A program made the translations under genes and the position numbers. A stretch of 64,000 nt of DNA from Agrilactobacillus yilanensis. Lineage in GTDB: Bacteria; Bacillota; Bacilli; Lactobacillales; Lactobacillaceae. Below are positions 17,255 to 26,657 of this stretch, one piece after another (within the stretch, counting starts at the first letter, position 1; each line of letters starts with the position of its first letter). The stretch lies in assembly GCF_003946725.1 (NCBI RefSeq), contig NZ_RHOY01000016.1:1-64000 (forward strand). Direction: 5' to 3'. A model generated the notes under the pieces. That model was not told where the DNA came from and did no database searches. It saw only the letters and a program-made list of their open reading frames with translations.

Positions 17255-18116
17255 AACTGCTGAACAAGTCGCCCAAATGGCCACTAATGCCTTGCTCTAT
17301 GAAGTTAATCTTTACCCTAAACCGGGTTTAGTCGATCCAATAGATAATGGGGCCCATCATGATATGGATGTGAACACCTTTATCCGCAGCGCCACAGCCC
17401 TAACCCCTAGCTTTTATCAATTCACTTTAAGCGGCCTAACCTTCTCTAAAACAGCCCCATTAACCGAATTATTTGAAACAGTCCGTCGAATTGGTCAACA
17501 AGCTGAAAAAGATATGTTTGCGGCAACGCTCGGTATCAATACTCACAAAGGTGCTATTTTTAGTTTTGCCTTATTTTGTGCGGGCATCGGCTATACCTTG
17601 AACACTGAAAAAACAATCTTACCTCAGTGGACTGAACAATTAACCACTAAAACCTTTCAAACCATTCAAGCAATGACCATCCATTTAGATCAAGATTTTC
17701 AAAATTTAGACACGAAACCGAATTTAACTTATGGTGAAAAACTCTATTTAGACTACGGTATTAAAGGCATTCGAGGTGAAGCTGCTTCAGGCTATCCGGC
17801 GCTACAAACCGTTGGCCTCCCCTTCATGCGTCAAACCCAAGAAGTCGCCTTGCAGCAACGCTTATTAGATTTATTTTTGACTTTACTCGTCAATACAACA
17901 GACTCTAACATTATCCATCGTAGTAATTTAGCGACTTTAACAGCCGTTCAAAAAGACGCCGCTGCCTTAATCGCTAAAGGCGGCGCTCAAAAACTGGGCC
18001 GCCAGCCTTTTGATGCAATGAATCAAGCCTTTGTTAAATTAAACATCAGTCCCGGTGGTACCGCTGACTTAATTGCGGCTAGTGTTTTTTTCGGGTTCTT
18101 AGAACAGCTTTTCTGA
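17247..18116 (+). CDS. citG: Triphosphoribosyl-dephospho-CoA synthase
   Basis: CitG makes the precursor of the citrate lyase prosthetic group from ATP and dephospho-CoA. CitX later attaches it to CitD. The protein has 289 residues with the N-terminal signature YEVNLYPKPGLVDP, then GAHHDMD, and GVNTHKGA-like text (GINTHKGAIFS near residue 95). An upstream in-frame start would add 24 residues inside citO. The ATG overlapping the citO stop gives the family-like N-terminus, so coupling to citO is likely. Here citG is outside the main cit operon. Confidence 0.9.
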   Translation: MNKTAEQVAQMATNALLYEVNLYPKPGLVDPIDNGAHHDMDVNTFIRSATALTPSFYQFTLSGLTFSKTAPLTELFETVRRIGQQAEKDMFAATLGINTHKGAIFSFALFCAGIGYTLNTEKTILPQWTEQLTTKTFQTIQAMTIHLDQDFQNLDTKPNLTYGEKLYLDYGIKGIRGEAASGYPALQTVGLPFMRQTQEVALQQRLLDLFLTLLVNTTDSNIIHRSNLATLTAVQKDAAALIAKGGAQKLGRQPFDAMNQAFVKLNISPGGTADLIAASVFFGFLEQLF

Positions 18117-18192
18117 TTATTATCACTAAACTTGTGTTATCATAAGCTTGCTGATAATAAAAGTTAACCACACCTAAGAAAGGATGTTTTAT

Positions 18193-18456
18193 ATGGCAGA
18201 TAGCCAAAACAATCAACCCATTACCTTAAACCCAAAAGAATTCGCAGAAATGATCGTCAGTTCACACCAAGTTTCTGACACTTTAGACCCTGAGGCCATT
18301 GTCAAACGTAAACTCACGATTTATTTAACTGCCCTGATGATCGCTGAAAAATTTAATAGTTTAGAAAAGAAGAATTTGGATTTAAATAATGTAGATCACG
18401 AAACTTATCAAAAAATGATTGATCAACTATCTGGCAATACTTTCACGGATTGGTAA
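18193..18456 (+). CDS. Small protein of unknown function
   Basis: This is an 87-residue soluble protein, acidic and helix-rich, that I do not recognise. There is no signal peptide, membrane segment or cysteine. I chose the ATG at 18193 because AAAGGA ends 8 nt upstream; an ATG three codons earlier overlaps that site. It sits 76 bp after citG and before a terminator, so it may be read with citO-citG or from its own promoter. Confidence 0.7.
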   Translation: MADSQNNQPITLNPKEFAEMIVSSHQVSDTLDPEAIVKRKLTIYLTALMIAEKFNSLEKKNLDLNNVDHETYQKMIDQLSGNTFTDW

Positions 18457-18500
18457 AAAATGATGCCTTACAAACTTATTTAAGTTATAACCGAATATAA

Positions 18501-18547
18501 AATAAGCCAATGAACACGTAACTTTTTGTTCATTGGCTTATTTTTTT
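18501..18547. terminator. Terminator between the small gene and the citrate carrier
   Basis: The 15-bp perfect stem AATAAGCCAATGAAC/GTTCATTGGCTTATT has a T-run on the + strand. The other strand also runs into a U-rich stretch. It probably serves both converging transcripts. Confidence 0.85.
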
Positions 18548-18568
18548 ATTCGAAAATTTTACAACTTA

Positions 18569-19891
18569 TTATTGTGCGACATACAATGGTACGCCACCTG
18601 TTGCAATTGTGACAACCATAAAGATGATAAAGATACCTAAAGCCCATTTACCGGACTCTCTTTGCCAAGCACCCATATCCAAATCGGTTAACCGAAGTAG
18701 CAAGTAGATGAAGGCAACTAATGGACTCAATAAGTGGAAGGCTTGACCCATTAAGGAAGCCACACCCATTTGCATGGCGGTGAAGCCGTAATGATACCCG
18801 GTTTCTGCCAATACTGGTAACACCCCAAAGTAAAAGGCATCGTTTGAAAGGAAGAACACACCAGGTGCGGAGATAACGGCCACAACAATGCCCCAGAAAC
18901 TCCCTAAACTATCCGGAATGATGCTCCCTAATGATTTGGCAATAGCTGTTGCCATACCAGAACCTGTGAGTAAGCCCATGAAGATCCCAGCCGCGAAAAT
19001 CAAGATAATAACTTGAACGGCATCGCCTGCATGTTCTTCGATTCTTTCCCGTTGTTGCTTGGAAGAACGGTAGTTTAGTAACAAAGCAACAGCTGTCCCA
19101 ACGATGAATAAGAATGGTGATGGGAAGACACCCATGACTAACAAGACGATTAATAAGACTGTCATAATGGCATTTGGCCAAATCATTTTTGGTCTTCTTA
19201 ATTCTAATAATTTTGGATCCGTTACAACCGATAATTCATTGATTTCTTCAGCGCTTAGATCAATGATCCCTAAACGTTTCCGTTCTTTACGCCCTAAGTA
19301 AGCTGCTACAAAAATCATATAAATAATAGCCACAACCATGCCTGGAATAACGGCACGTAAAACGGCACTTTCATCAATCTTCAAGACTGAAATTGCCCGG
19401 GCAGTCGGACCGCCCCATGGTAACAAGTTCATGATTGTGTTTTGCAAAATGACGATGACCCCTAAGTTCATCATCTTCAAATTCAATTTTTTGAAAATAG
19501 GAATAAACGCAGAACAGCAGATCAAAGTAGTTGTTGTACCATCCCCATTTAAGGAAACCATTGCGGCTACAACGGCCAACCCAACTAAGATTTTAACGGG
19601 ATCCCCTTTAGCGACTTTAATAACAAAAGCCGTAACAGGATCAAATAAGCCCGCGTCTAACATAATTGAGAAATATAAAATTGCGAATAATAGCATGACC
19701 CCGGTAACAGACACACTTTGTAACCCACTAAGTGCCCAAGTCCCGATTTTTTGAGGATATAACCTCAAAGCCAATCCAATTAAGGTGAAAAGCAAAGGTA
19801 TAGAAATTAATGCGATAAATGGTGATAGCCATTTTTTCATGATTAACACCATGAAAACGACAACCATCGCGTAGCCAAGTGCTGCAAGCAT
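18569..19891 (-). CDS. CitMHS-family citrate transporter
   Basis: This is an integral membrane carrier of 440 residues with about 11-12 hydrophobic segments. It resembles the CitMHS family (CitM and CitH of Bacillus, citrate carried with a divalent metal and protons), including the conserved LNGDGTTTTL and WGGPTARA stretches. It is transcribed away from the oad-cit operon, sharing a 415-bp regulatory region with it. In E. faecalis the equivalent citrate carrier gene is also divergent from the oad-cit operon. It probably brings in citrate for the lyase, and the exact metal preference cannot be read from the sequence. Confidence 0.85.
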   Translation of the reverse strand: MLAALGYAMVVVFMVLIMKKWLSPFIALISIPLLFTLIGLALRLYPQKIGTWALSGLQSVSVTGVMLLFAILYFSIMLDAGLFDPVTAFVIKVAKGDPVKILVGLAVVAAMVSLNGDGTTTTLICCSAFIPIFKKLNLKMMNLGVIVILQNTIMNLLPWGGPTARAISVLKIDESAVLRAVIPGMVVAIIYMIFVAAYLGRKERKRLGIIDLSAEEINELSVVTDPKLLELRRPKMIWPNAIMTVLLIVLLVMGVFPSPFLFIVGTAVALLLNYRSSKQQRERIEEHAGDAVQVIILIFAAGIFMGLLTGSGMATAIAKSLGSIIPDSLGSFWGIVVAVISAPGVFFLSNDAFYFGVLPVLAETGYHYGFTAMQMGVASLMGQAFHLLSPLVAFIYLLLRLTDLDMGAWQRESGKWALGIFIIFMVVTIATGGVPLYVAQ

Positions 19892-20094
19892 TTAAAAAAC
19901 CCCCCTGTTTTATATGTGTTTCATTTTTATCTGACTATGATAGTTAAATTAAAATTTTACGTTTTTTTAGAAATAATAGCTTATTTTTATTTAAAAATTA
20001 TAACTTTTTTTCTATTAATCTGACCAACATATTCAGGTTTATTTAATGTCTATTATATTGTTTGTTTCAACATTCACAATAGTTTCAGGGGTTA

Positions 20095-20112
20095 AAGAAC
20101 ATTCAAAAAACA
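20095..20112. promoter_or_regulatory. 18-bp direct repeat, copy 1, possible CitO site
   Basis: AAGAACATTCAAAAAACA occurs here and again 120 bp downstream with one difference, inside the divergent region between the citrate carrier and oadH. This is a candidate activator site. Confidence 0.5.
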
Positions 20113-20149
20113 ATTTGACAAAGTTATTAAAACAAGTTACGCCGTTATT

Positions 20150-20163
20150 TGGCAACGATTTCA
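20150..20163. promoter_or_regulatory. cre-like catabolite repression site
   Basis: TGGCAACGATTTCA matches the CcpA cre consensus TGWNANCGNTNWCA except for one position. It lies between the two 18-bp repeats in the citrate divergent promoter region, where carbon catabolite repression of citrate use is expected. Confidence 0.55.
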
Positions 20164-20214
20164 TATTGAAGATTGACCCGATAGCCTTTCAGCAAAGAAG
20201 ACCCTGTTTTTGTG

Positions 20215-20232
20215 AAGAACATTCAAAGAACA
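20215..20232. promoter_or_regulatory. 18-bp direct repeat, copy 2, and oad promoter
   Basis: AAGAACATTCAAAGAACA ends 32 bp before a TATACT -10-like box (20265-20270) upstream of oadH. No good -35 is seen at the right spacing, which fits a promoter that needs an activator bound at this site. Confidence 0.5.
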
Positions 20233-20306
20233 GGAGAAATGCCCAATTTTGTGTATAAAAGTCTTATACTAATTGATAATCGAACTTATAAGTCAGGAGG
20301 ATTGAA

Positions 20307-20636
20307 ATGTTTAATTGGTTTCGGAAAAAAAATCCGGCAACGACCCAATCAAGTGCGCCGCCGGTCGAAAAAACAGATTCTGTTGTAAAACAGGAAGGCT
20401 TACCTATAACCGATGATGAAAAACGCCTAGTCACCTTGATTTGTACCGCAATTGCGGCCGGTGATGCCCCTGAATCAAGTTTTACGGTTAAAAAAGTCAC
20501 CAAGTTAAAAGATCGCGTAGGCTTACCGATGACCTTTGAAGAAAAAGAACGTGTCACCGCAATTGCCAGTGCGATCTTAGCCGGTGATCAGCCTGAAAGT
20601 CACTTTAGTGTCAAATCCATTACTAAAATCAAATAA
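20307..20636 (+). CDS. oadH: Oxaloacetate decarboxylase small subunit, OadH-like
   Basis: This is a soluble protein of 109 residues, the first gene of the oad-cit operon, in the position of oadH in E. faecalis. It has an N-terminal basic segment (MFNWFRKKN), a Pro/Ala/Ser linker, then two tandem repeats of about 45 residues. Each repeat reads GLPxTxxEKxxVTxIxxAIxAGDxPESxFxVKxxTK. This resembles the C-terminal motif found in many OadG and MmdD gamma/delta subunits of Na+-pumping decarboxylases. I infer that it is a decarboxylase assembly or scaffold subunit acting with OadA, OadB and OadD. AGGAGG precedes the ATG. Confidence 0.7.
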   Translation: MFNWFRKKNPATTQSSAPPVEKTDSVVKQEGLPITDDEKRLVTLICTAIAAGDAPESSFTVKKVTKLKDRVGLPMTFEEKERVTAIASAILAGDQPESHFSVKSITKIK

Positions 20637-20651
20637 GGAGTGTTTTAACTT

Positions 20652-21020
20652 ATGTTAAGAAAATTCAAAATCAAAATAGACGGTAACGAATATGCAGTAG
20701 AAATGGAAGAATTAACACCAACGCCGGTTGCACCAGTTCAAGCCGCACCCGCTGCCCCAACACCAGAACCTGCCCCACAACCTGCCGCCGCACCAACGAC
20801 TGGTGAAGGGACTGCCGTAGATGCCCCAATGCCTGGCAATATCATTGATATCAAAGTCAAAGTCGGTGATGCCGTTACTGAAGGCCAAACGTTATTAATC
20901 TTAGAAGCTATGAAAATGGAAAATGAAATTGTCGCACCTAAAGCGGGCACAATTACTGGCATTAACACCATTAAAGGCGATGTTGTCAGCACTGGCGATA
21001 TCTTACTAACCATTCAATAA
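20652..21020 (+). CDS. oadD: Biotin carboxyl carrier subunit of oxaloacetate decarboxylase
   Basis: This protein carries the carboxyl group from OadA to OadB on a biotin. It has 122 residues: a short N-terminal segment, a Pro/Ala-rich flexible linker (about 24-50) and a biotinyl domain (about 52-122) with the EAMKMENEI biotinylation site. In many bacteria this domain is fused to OadA, but here OadA lacks it and the separate gene supplies it. It is 15 bp after oadH and 33 bp before oadB. Confidence 0.92.
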   Translation: MLRKFKIKIDGNEYAVEMEELTPTPVAPVQAAPAAPTPEPAPQPAAAPTTGEGTAVDAPMPGNIIDIKVKVGDAVTEGQTLLILEAMKMENEIVAPKAGTITGINTIKGDVVSTGDILLTIQ

Positions 21021-21053
21021 TTTAAAACTTACTAAAAGAGAGGTGTTGACCTA

Positions 21054-22175
21054 ATGGCGTCGATTATCGAAACCGCAGCGTCCATTACGTTCCAACAAGT
21101 CATCATGATGATCATTGGTGGCATTTTGATGTATCTAGGCATCAAAAAGAATTACGAACCAACTTTGCTTGTACCGATGGGTCTAGTGGCTATCTTAGTC
21201 AACTTCCCTATGACCGGGGTGTTAACGCAAACAATTAACGGTCAAAAAACAGAGGGTGTTTTAGACATTTTATTTAATGCCGGGATTACCACGGAATTGT
21301 TCCCGCTGTTAATCTTTATTGGCATTGGCGCCATGATTGATTTTGGACCACTATTATCTAATCCATTCATGCTCTTATTCGGGGCTGCTGCCCAATTTGG
21401 TATTTTCTTTGTAGTTATTGTCGCTTTATTCTTTGGTTTTAATATTCAAGAAGCGGCTTCTATTGGGGTTATCGGGGCTGCCGATGGGCCAACAAGTATC
21501 TTCGTTTCTAGTCAGCTGGCGCCGAATTTACTGGGACCGATTGCCATTGCCGCGTACTCTTACATGGCTTTAGTTCCGATTATTCAACCAGCTGCCATCA
21601 AATTAGTGACGACTAAAAAAGAACGTCGGATTCGCATGACTTATAAAGCAGAATCCGTTTCTAAAAAGACTCGTATTTTATTCCCAATTATCATTACTTT
21701 AATTGCTGGTATTGTCGCTCCCGTTTCATTGCCATTAGTTGGTTTCTTAATGTTTGGGAATCTATTAAGAGAATGTGGCGTGTTGGATCGGTTAAGCAAT
21801 ACCGCACAAAACGAATTAGTAAACATCGTTTCTATTTTGTTAGGGTTAACGATCTCTGTGAAATTAACAGCCACTGAATTTTTAAACGTACAAACCTTAA
21901 TGATCATTGCCTTTGGGCTTGTTGCCTTCATTATGGATAGTATTGGCGGGGTATTGTTTGCCAAATTATTGAACTTGTTCCGTAAAGAAAAAGTCAATCC
22001 AATGATCGGCGCTGCTGGTATCTCAGCATTTCCAATGTCCAGCCGGGTGATTCAACAAATGGCCCAAGCTGAAGACAAACAAAATTTCGTTTTGATGTAT
22101 GCCGTTGGTGCCAACGTTTCCGGTCAGATCGGTTCCGTTATCGCTGGTGGTCTGTTACTAGGATTCTTTAGTTAA
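21054..22175 (+). CDS. oadB: Oxaloacetate decarboxylase beta subunit (Na+ pump)
   Basis: OadB decarboxylates carboxybiotin and couples this to Na+ export. It is an integral membrane protein of 373 residues with about nine hydrophobic segments. The functional motifs AADGPTSI (the Asp equivalent to D203 of Klebsiella OadB) and NPMIGAAGISAFPMSSRV (the Asn and Ser Na+/H+ site region near the C-terminus) are present. GAGAGGTG precedes the ATG. A small membrane gene follows 14 bp downstream. Confidence 0.95.
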   Translation: MASIIETAASITFQQVIMMIIGGILMYLGIKKNYEPTLLVPMGLVAILVNFPMTGVLTQTINGQKTEGVLDILFNAGITTELFPLLIFIGIGAMIDFGPLLSNPFMLLFGAAAQFGIFFVVIVALFFGFNIQEAASIGVIGAADGPTSIFVSSQLAPNLLGPIAIAAYSYMALVPIIQPAAIKLVTTKKERRIRMTYKAESVSKKTRILFPIIITLIAGIVAPVSLPLVGFLMFGNLLRECGVLDRLSNTAQNELVNIVSILLGLTISVKLTATEFLNVQTLMIIAFGLVAFIMDSIGGVLFAKLLNLFRKEKVNPMIGAAGISAFPMSSRVIQQMAQAEDKQNFVLMYAVGANVSGQIGSVIAGGLLLGFFS

Positions 22176-22189
22176 GAGGAGGTCATCTT

Positions 22190-22339
22190 ATGAGTCACGC
22201 ATTAGCGCAAGGTTTTGAATTGATGGGTTTTGAATTGATGGGTTTTGGTATGGGTGGCGTTTTTGCCGTACTATTTTTAATCTATCTTGTCTGCATTGCC
22301 TTAAACAAACTCTTCCCCGGTAAAACGGATAAAAAATAA
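22190..22339 (+). CDS. Small single-helix OadG-like membrane subunit
   Basis: This is a 49-residue protein with AAGAGGAGG 5-6 nt before the ATG. It has one transmembrane helix (about residues 21-39) preceded by GFELMGFGMGG and followed by the short basic tail KLFPGKTDKK. This matches the N-terminal half of OadG (Klebsiella OadG has GFTLMFLGMGFVL and then FFPE). The soluble C-terminal part of OadG is missing. A 15-bp tandem duplication (22211-22225 and 22226-22240) repeats GFELM. The stop overlaps the citC start. It probably stabilises the OadA-OadB complex. Confidence 0.8.
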   Translation: MSHALAQGFELMGFELMGFGMGGVFAVLFLIYLVCIALNKLFPGKTDKK

Positions 22340-23355
22340 TGATGGGTCAAATTCAAGAGATTTTCCCAGAGTCATTTGATCTTTATTATCCCCAATGGCA
22401 GACACTATTAAAAAGTCTGACCTTAGCGCCGGACGATCCTGTTGATCATATTTACGGCTTAATTGAAGGGGACCAGCTAATTGGTGCTGTTTCTAATCTA
22501 GGGCCCATTATCAAACAAGTAGCCATCCCCAAAGCACACCAAGGCGGTCATGTTTTTAACCAGCTTATTTCTTTTATTATGAACCAGCTGGCTGCCGAAG
22601 ATGTTTTTCATTACTTTGTTTATACAACCCCTAGTCATCAAAATGCATTCGAACATTTAGGCTTTGACACGATTGCCCAAACGGATGACTTGGTTTTTTT
22701 AGAAAAAGGCTTCCATGGCTTTAAATATTATTTAGAGCAGCTGAAAACAAAGCTGCGAGATCAGCCCACCGCAGCGATTGTAATGAATGCCAATCCTTTT
22801 ACATTAGGGCATTTGCAATTGATTCAAAGGGCTGCTCAAGAAAATCCACAAGTTTTGATCCTTTTAGTTTCCGCACAGCGCTCGTTATTCACTTTTGACG
22901 AACGGCTGGCATTAGTAACCCAAGGGACCGCACATTTAGACAATGTTGTGATTGCCCCAACGGATTATTACTTAGTCTCTAACGGCACTTTCCCCACCTA
23001 CTTTTTAAAAGAACGTGCGCCCTTACAAGTTGCTGAAAAGCAAGCCCGACTGGATGCGGCTGTTTTTACCCAATACAGTACCGTGTTACCCATCACCAAA
23101 CGCTATGTGGGCACCGAACCTACATCGGCAGTTACTGAAATCTATAATCGAATCATGGCAGAGGCGTTTAAAGATAAATTTCCTTTGGTGATTCAGCCCC
23201 GGCAGACTCTTCAGTCTCAAGTGATTAGCGCTTCGAAAGTACGGCAGGCGATTCAAACAAATGATCTGGCGTTGATTCAAGCAATCACGCCATTAACGAC
23301 TTATCAGTTTATTGTTGCCCATCTCACAGAATTACAGCAAAGAAAGGAATTTTAA
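22339..23355 (+). CDS. citC: [Citrate (pro-3S)-lyase] ligase
   Basis: CitC acetylates the thiol of the citrate lyase prosthetic group using ATP and acetate, turning the enzyme on. The 338-residue protein has an N-terminal GNAT-like region (about 1-120) and a nucleotidyltransferase domain with AIVMNANPFTLGHLQLIQ near residue 150 and the ISASKVRQAI motif near 300. Two adjacent ATG codons are possible starts. The first overlaps the preceding stop. It is in the same order as in the E. faecalis and Leuconostoc cit operons. Confidence 0.93.
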   Translation: MMGQIQEIFPESFDLYYPQWQTLLKSLTLAPDDPVDHIYGLIEGDQLIGAVSNLGPIIKQVAIPKAHQGGHVFNQLISFIMNQLAAEDVFHYFVYTTPSHQNAFEHLGFDTIAQTDDLVFLEKGFHGFKYYLEQLKTKLRDQPTAAIVMNANPFTLGHLQLIQRAAQENPQVLILLVSAQRSLFTFDERLALVTQGTAHLDNVVIAPTDYYLVSNGTFPTYFLKERAPLQVAEKQARLDAAVFTQYSTVLPITKRYVGTEPTSAVTEIYNRIMAEAFKDKFPLVIQPRQTLQSQVISASKVRQAIQTNDLALIQAITPLTTYQFIVAHLTELQQRKEF

Positions 23356-23356
23356 T

Positions 23357-23662
23357 ATGAATGTTGAGCTTAAACACCAGGCAATTGCTGGCACAACGGA
23401 ATCTTCTGATATTCAAATTATGATCGAACCAAATACAAATGAAGGTATTGAGATTCAATTAGATAGCAGTGTGCAATTTCAATTTGGCAAACAAATTAAA
23501 TTAGTTATCATGGATACTTTAGAAAAATTAGATATTACACAGGCTTATGTAAAAGCAACCGATCAAGGTGCGCTGGACTGCACGGTTAAGGCCCGGACAC
23601 TAACCGCTGCTTTTCGGGCTGCAGATATTGACCAAGACTATGATTGGCAGGTGATTGACTAA
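23357..23662 (+). CDS. citD: Citrate lyase acyl carrier protein (gamma subunit)
   Basis: CitD is the carrier that holds the 2'-(5''-phosphoribosyl)-3'-dephospho-CoA arm on a serine. The 101-residue length is typical. The attachment motif AGTTESSD is near residues 11-18. The ATG has AGAAAGGA 8 nt upstream. Longer in-frame starts lie inside citC and are not supported. The stop overlaps the citE start by one base. Confidence 0.94.
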   Translation: MNVELKHQAIAGTTESSDIQIMIEPNTNEGIEIQLDSSVQFQFGKQIKLVIMDTLEKLDITQAYVKATDQGALDCTVKARTLTAAFRAADIDQDYDWQVID

Positions 23663-24552
23663 TGAAACGTTTAAGAACAACAATGATGTTTTTACCCGGT
23701 ATGAATGCCGCAATGTTAAGAGATGCTGGTATTTACGGCGCTGATGCTTTGATGTTTGACTTAGAAGACGCTGTTTCAATGAAAGAAAAAGATGCCGCGC
23801 GCTTTTTAGTCCACGAAGCATTACGCACGATTGATTACGGTCAAGCAGAAACCGTTGTCCGGATCAATGAATTGGATACTTTCGGCCGCCAAGATATTTT
23901 AGCGATGGTCGATGCCGGTGTTGAAGTGATTCGGCTACCAAAAACTGAAACGGCTCAAGATATTATTGATGTGGATCAAGCCATTTCCGCCGCTGAAGAC
24001 CGCTTAGGCAAAAAACAAGGTCAAACACATATGATGGCTGCGATTGAAAGTGCTGAAGGTATTTTTAATGCCCGTGATATTGCTAAAGCTAGTGATCGTT
24101 TAATCGGAATTGCTTTAGGCGCTGAAGATTATGTCACTAATTTGCAAACCCGCCGTTACCCAGATGGTCAAGAATTAGCTTTTGGCCGCTCAATGATCTT
24201 GCATGCCGCACGTGCTGCCGGTGTTGATGCGATTGATACGGTTTATTCAGATATTGAAAACGAAGCCGGTTTCCGAGAAGAAGTGCAACGGATCAAAGCC
24301 CTAGGTTTCAATGGTAAATCCGTGGTCAATCCTCGGCAAATTCCAATCGTTAAAGAAATTTTTGCACCAACTCAAAAAGAAATTTATCAAGCCAGCCGGG
24401 TGATCAAAGGGATTCAAGAAGCAGAAGCTAATAATTCCGGTGTCATTTCTGTTGACGGTAAAATGGTGGACAAACCAATCGTTGAACGGGCACAACGGGT
24501 GATGCAACTCGCTGAAGCATCCGGTTTGATCAAGAACGGAGGACAAAACTAA
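23662..24552 (+). CDS. citE: Citrate lyase beta subunit (citryl-CoA lyase)
   Basis: CitE cleaves citryl-ACP to acetyl-ACP and oxaloacetate. It is a TIM-barrel HpcH/HpaI-type lyase of 296 residues, with FLPGMN near the start, FDLEDAV near residue 33 and the metal-binding Glu and Asp residues in [11 protein letters not shown]. It overlaps citD and citF by one base each, giving strict coupling of the three lyase subunits. Confidence 0.96.
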   Translation: MKRLRTTMMFLPGMNAAMLRDAGIYGADALMFDLEDAVSMKEKDAARFLVHEALRTIDYGQAETVVRINELDTFGRQDILAMVDAGVEVIRLPKTETAQDIIDVDQAISAAEDRLGKKQGQTHMMAAIESAEGIFNARDIAKASDRLIGIALGAEDYVTNLQTRRYPDGQELAFGRSMILHAARAAGVDAIDTVYSDIENEAGFREEVQRIKALGFNGKSVVNPRQIPIVKEIFAPTQKEIYQASRVIKGIQEAEANNSGVISVDGKMVDKPIVERAQRVMQLAEASGLIKNGGQN

Positions 24553-26099
24553 TGGTCAAAAATGCAATTAATCGTGAAATCCCAGATAACTACGCCGCAC
24601 AATACGGTGCTTTTGAAGGCGCTTGGGCCAAACAGCCTACTTACAAAACGACCTCTAGACAAGTCCACGCCATACATCCCGGTGATTCTAAACTCGTTGC
24701 TTCCATTCATGAAGCCATTGAAAAAGTCGGCTTAAAAGATGGTATGACCATTTCTTTCCACCATCATTTCCGGGAAGGCGACTATATTATGAATATGGTC
24801 CTAGCTGAAATTTCTAAAATGGGCTTCAAAAATCTTTCTATCGCCCCAAGTTCTATCGCCAATGTCCATGAACCGTTAATTGATTACATCAAAGACGGCA
24901 TGATCACTAATATTACCAGCAGCGGCTTGCGGGATAAATTAGGCGCCGCCATTTCTGACGGTATTATGGAAAATCCAGTTGTCATTCGTTCCCACGGTGG
25001 CCGGGCCCGGGCGATTGCTTCCGGTGATATTCATATTGATGTGGCCTTTTTAGGAGCCCCTTCTTGTGACGAATATGGCAATATCAATGGTTCCCATGGT
25101 AAAGCCGTTTGTGGTTCACTAGGCTATGCCCAAATTGATGCTAAATATGCTGATAAAGTGGTTGCGATCACTGATAATTTAGTGCCTTATCCGAACACCC
25201 CCATCAGCATTCCCCAAACTGATGTGGATTACGTCTTACAAGTAGACAAAATCGGCGATCCAGATGGCATTGCTTCTGGTGCCACTCGTTTTACTAAAAA
25301 TCCTAAAGAACTCATTATCGCTGAATATGCAGCCAAAGTAATTGAAGCTTCTAACTACTTCAAACAAGGCTTTTCTTTCCAAACTGGTTCTGGCGGTGCT
25401 TCTTTAGCCGTGACCCGTTTCTTGAAAAAAGCCATGATTGATCAAGATATTAAAGCCAGCCTAGCTATCGGTGGTATTACCCAACCAATGGTAGATTTAT
25501 TAGAAGCCGGCTTAGTTGATAAGTTGTTGGATGTGCAAGATTTTGATAAAGCTTCCGCCCAATCACTTAGAGATAATGAAAATCATTATGAAATGGATGC
25601 TGAAATGTATGCCTCACCATTTTCTAAAGGCGCGGTCATTAACAAATTAGACGTGGCGATTCTTTCAGCTTTAGAAGTGGATACAGACTTTAACGTCAAC
25701 GTTATGACCGGTTCTGACGGTGTTATCCGTGGTGCTTCAGGTGGTCACTGTGACACAGCAGCTTCTTGCAAAATGACAATGATCGTAGCCCCATTGATCA
25801 GAGGTCGGATCCCAACAATCGTGGATCAAGTGAACACAGTCATCACACCAGGCGAAAGTGTTGATGTCGTTGTGACAGAATACGGCGTTGCCATCAACCC
25901 AGCCCGCCAAGATTTGATGGCCATGTTTAAAGCGTTAGATGTCCCACAATTCACCATTGATGAATTACGTCAAAAAGCTTATGCTATCGTGGGTACACCG
26001 GATCCGATCGTTTATACAGATCGCGTGGTCGCTTTAATTGAATACCGAGACGGCACTTTGATCGACGTTGTCCGCAAACCAGGCCAACAAAATGACTAA
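24552..26099 (+). CDS. citF: Citrate lyase alpha subunit (citrate:acetyl-ACP transferase)
   Basis: CitF exchanges acetate for citrate on the acyl carrier. It has 515 residues of the CoA-transferase-like fold, with [26 protein letters not shown] (outlined as residues 147-172) and the C-terminal [10 protein letters not shown] motif. It overlaps citX by 8 bp. Confidence 0.96.
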   Translation: MVKNAINREIPDNYAAQYGAFEGAWAKQPTYKTTSRQVHAIHPGDSKLVASIHEAIEKVGLKDGMTISFHHHFREGDYIMNMVLAEISKMGFKNLSIAPSSIANVHEPLIDYIKDGMITNITSSGLRDKLGAAISDGIMENPVVIRSHGGRARAIASGDIHIDVAFLGAPSCDEYGNINGSHGKAVCGSLGYAQIDAKYADKVVAITDNLVPYPNTPISIPQTDVDYVLQVDKIGDPDGIASGATRFTKNPKELIIAEYAAKVIEASNYFKQGFSFQTGSGGASLAVTRFLKKAMIDQDIKASLAIGGITQPMVDLLEAGLVDKLLDVQDFDKASAQSLRDNENHYEMDAEMYASPFSKGAVINKLDVAILSALEVDTDFNVNVMTGSDGVIRGASGGHCDTAASCKMTMIVAPLIRGRIPTIVDQVNTVITPGESVDVVVTEYGVAINPARQDLMAMFKALDVPQFTIDELRQKAYAIVGTPDPIVYTDRVVALIEYRDGTLIDVVRKPGQQND

Positions 26100-26646
26100 T
26101 CTTTTTGACACTGGTGTCGCCGTCAGCTTGCCCCAGGTCTTAGATGTAAAAGAATATTTGGCCCATCGACAACAGGAAATTCTTACGAACCACCCTAACG
26201 AAAGTCTATTATCCTTTCGCCTGAATATTCCCGGGCCGATTAAAACCAATGACGCCTTAGTGCAAGTTTTTGATCACTTTCAAAACCAATTCATTCAAGT
26301 TTTAACGGCACAACAGCACCCCTTTGTCATCGAAGAACGGCAAACTAATCCTGCTGGCGACTGGCTGTTACTACGGGTTCAAACACCCCCACTCACTTTA
26401 AAAACGATCGGTACTCAATTAGAAGAAGCCAGTGACTTAAGTCGGCTTTGTGACTTTGATGTTTTATATTTAAAAGATCAACAGCTTACTAGTGTTCACC
26501 GCACAGAAATCGGCCATGCCAAACGACAATGTTTGATTTGTCATGAAACCGCTAAGGTCTGCAGCCGCAGTCGCCGACACAGTGTCCTTGAAATGCAAAC
26601 TAAAATTAATCAACTCGTGCAGCAGTTTTTGCTGACCCAGAAATGA
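26092..26646 (+). CDS. citX: Apo-citrate lyase phosphoribosyl-dephospho-CoA transferase
   Basis: CitX attaches the prosthetic group made by CitG to CitD. It has 184 residues with the family signature SRLCDFDV and the cysteine- and arginine-rich [17 protein letters not shown] near the C-terminus. The ATG overlaps the citF stop. A start eight codons earlier is less likely because it has no ribosome-binding site. In some organisms citX is fused to citG, but here they are separate and about 8 kb apart. Confidence 0.93.
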   Translation: MTNLFDTGVAVSLPQVLDVKEYLAHRQQEILTNHPNESLLSFRLNIPGPIKTNDALVQVFDHFQNQFIQVLTAQQHPFVIEERQTNPAGDWLLLRVQTPPLTLKTIGTQLEEASDLSRLCDFDVLYLKDQQLTSVHRTEIGHAKRQCLICHETAKVCSRSRRHSVLEMQTKINQLVQQFLLTQK

Positions 26647-26657
26647 GGTGTCCCCTT

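Noticed and set aside
19338-19754. An open frame of 138 codons opposite the citrate carrier
   Set aside because: It is antisense to conserved membrane segments of the carrier and lacks its own start signals.
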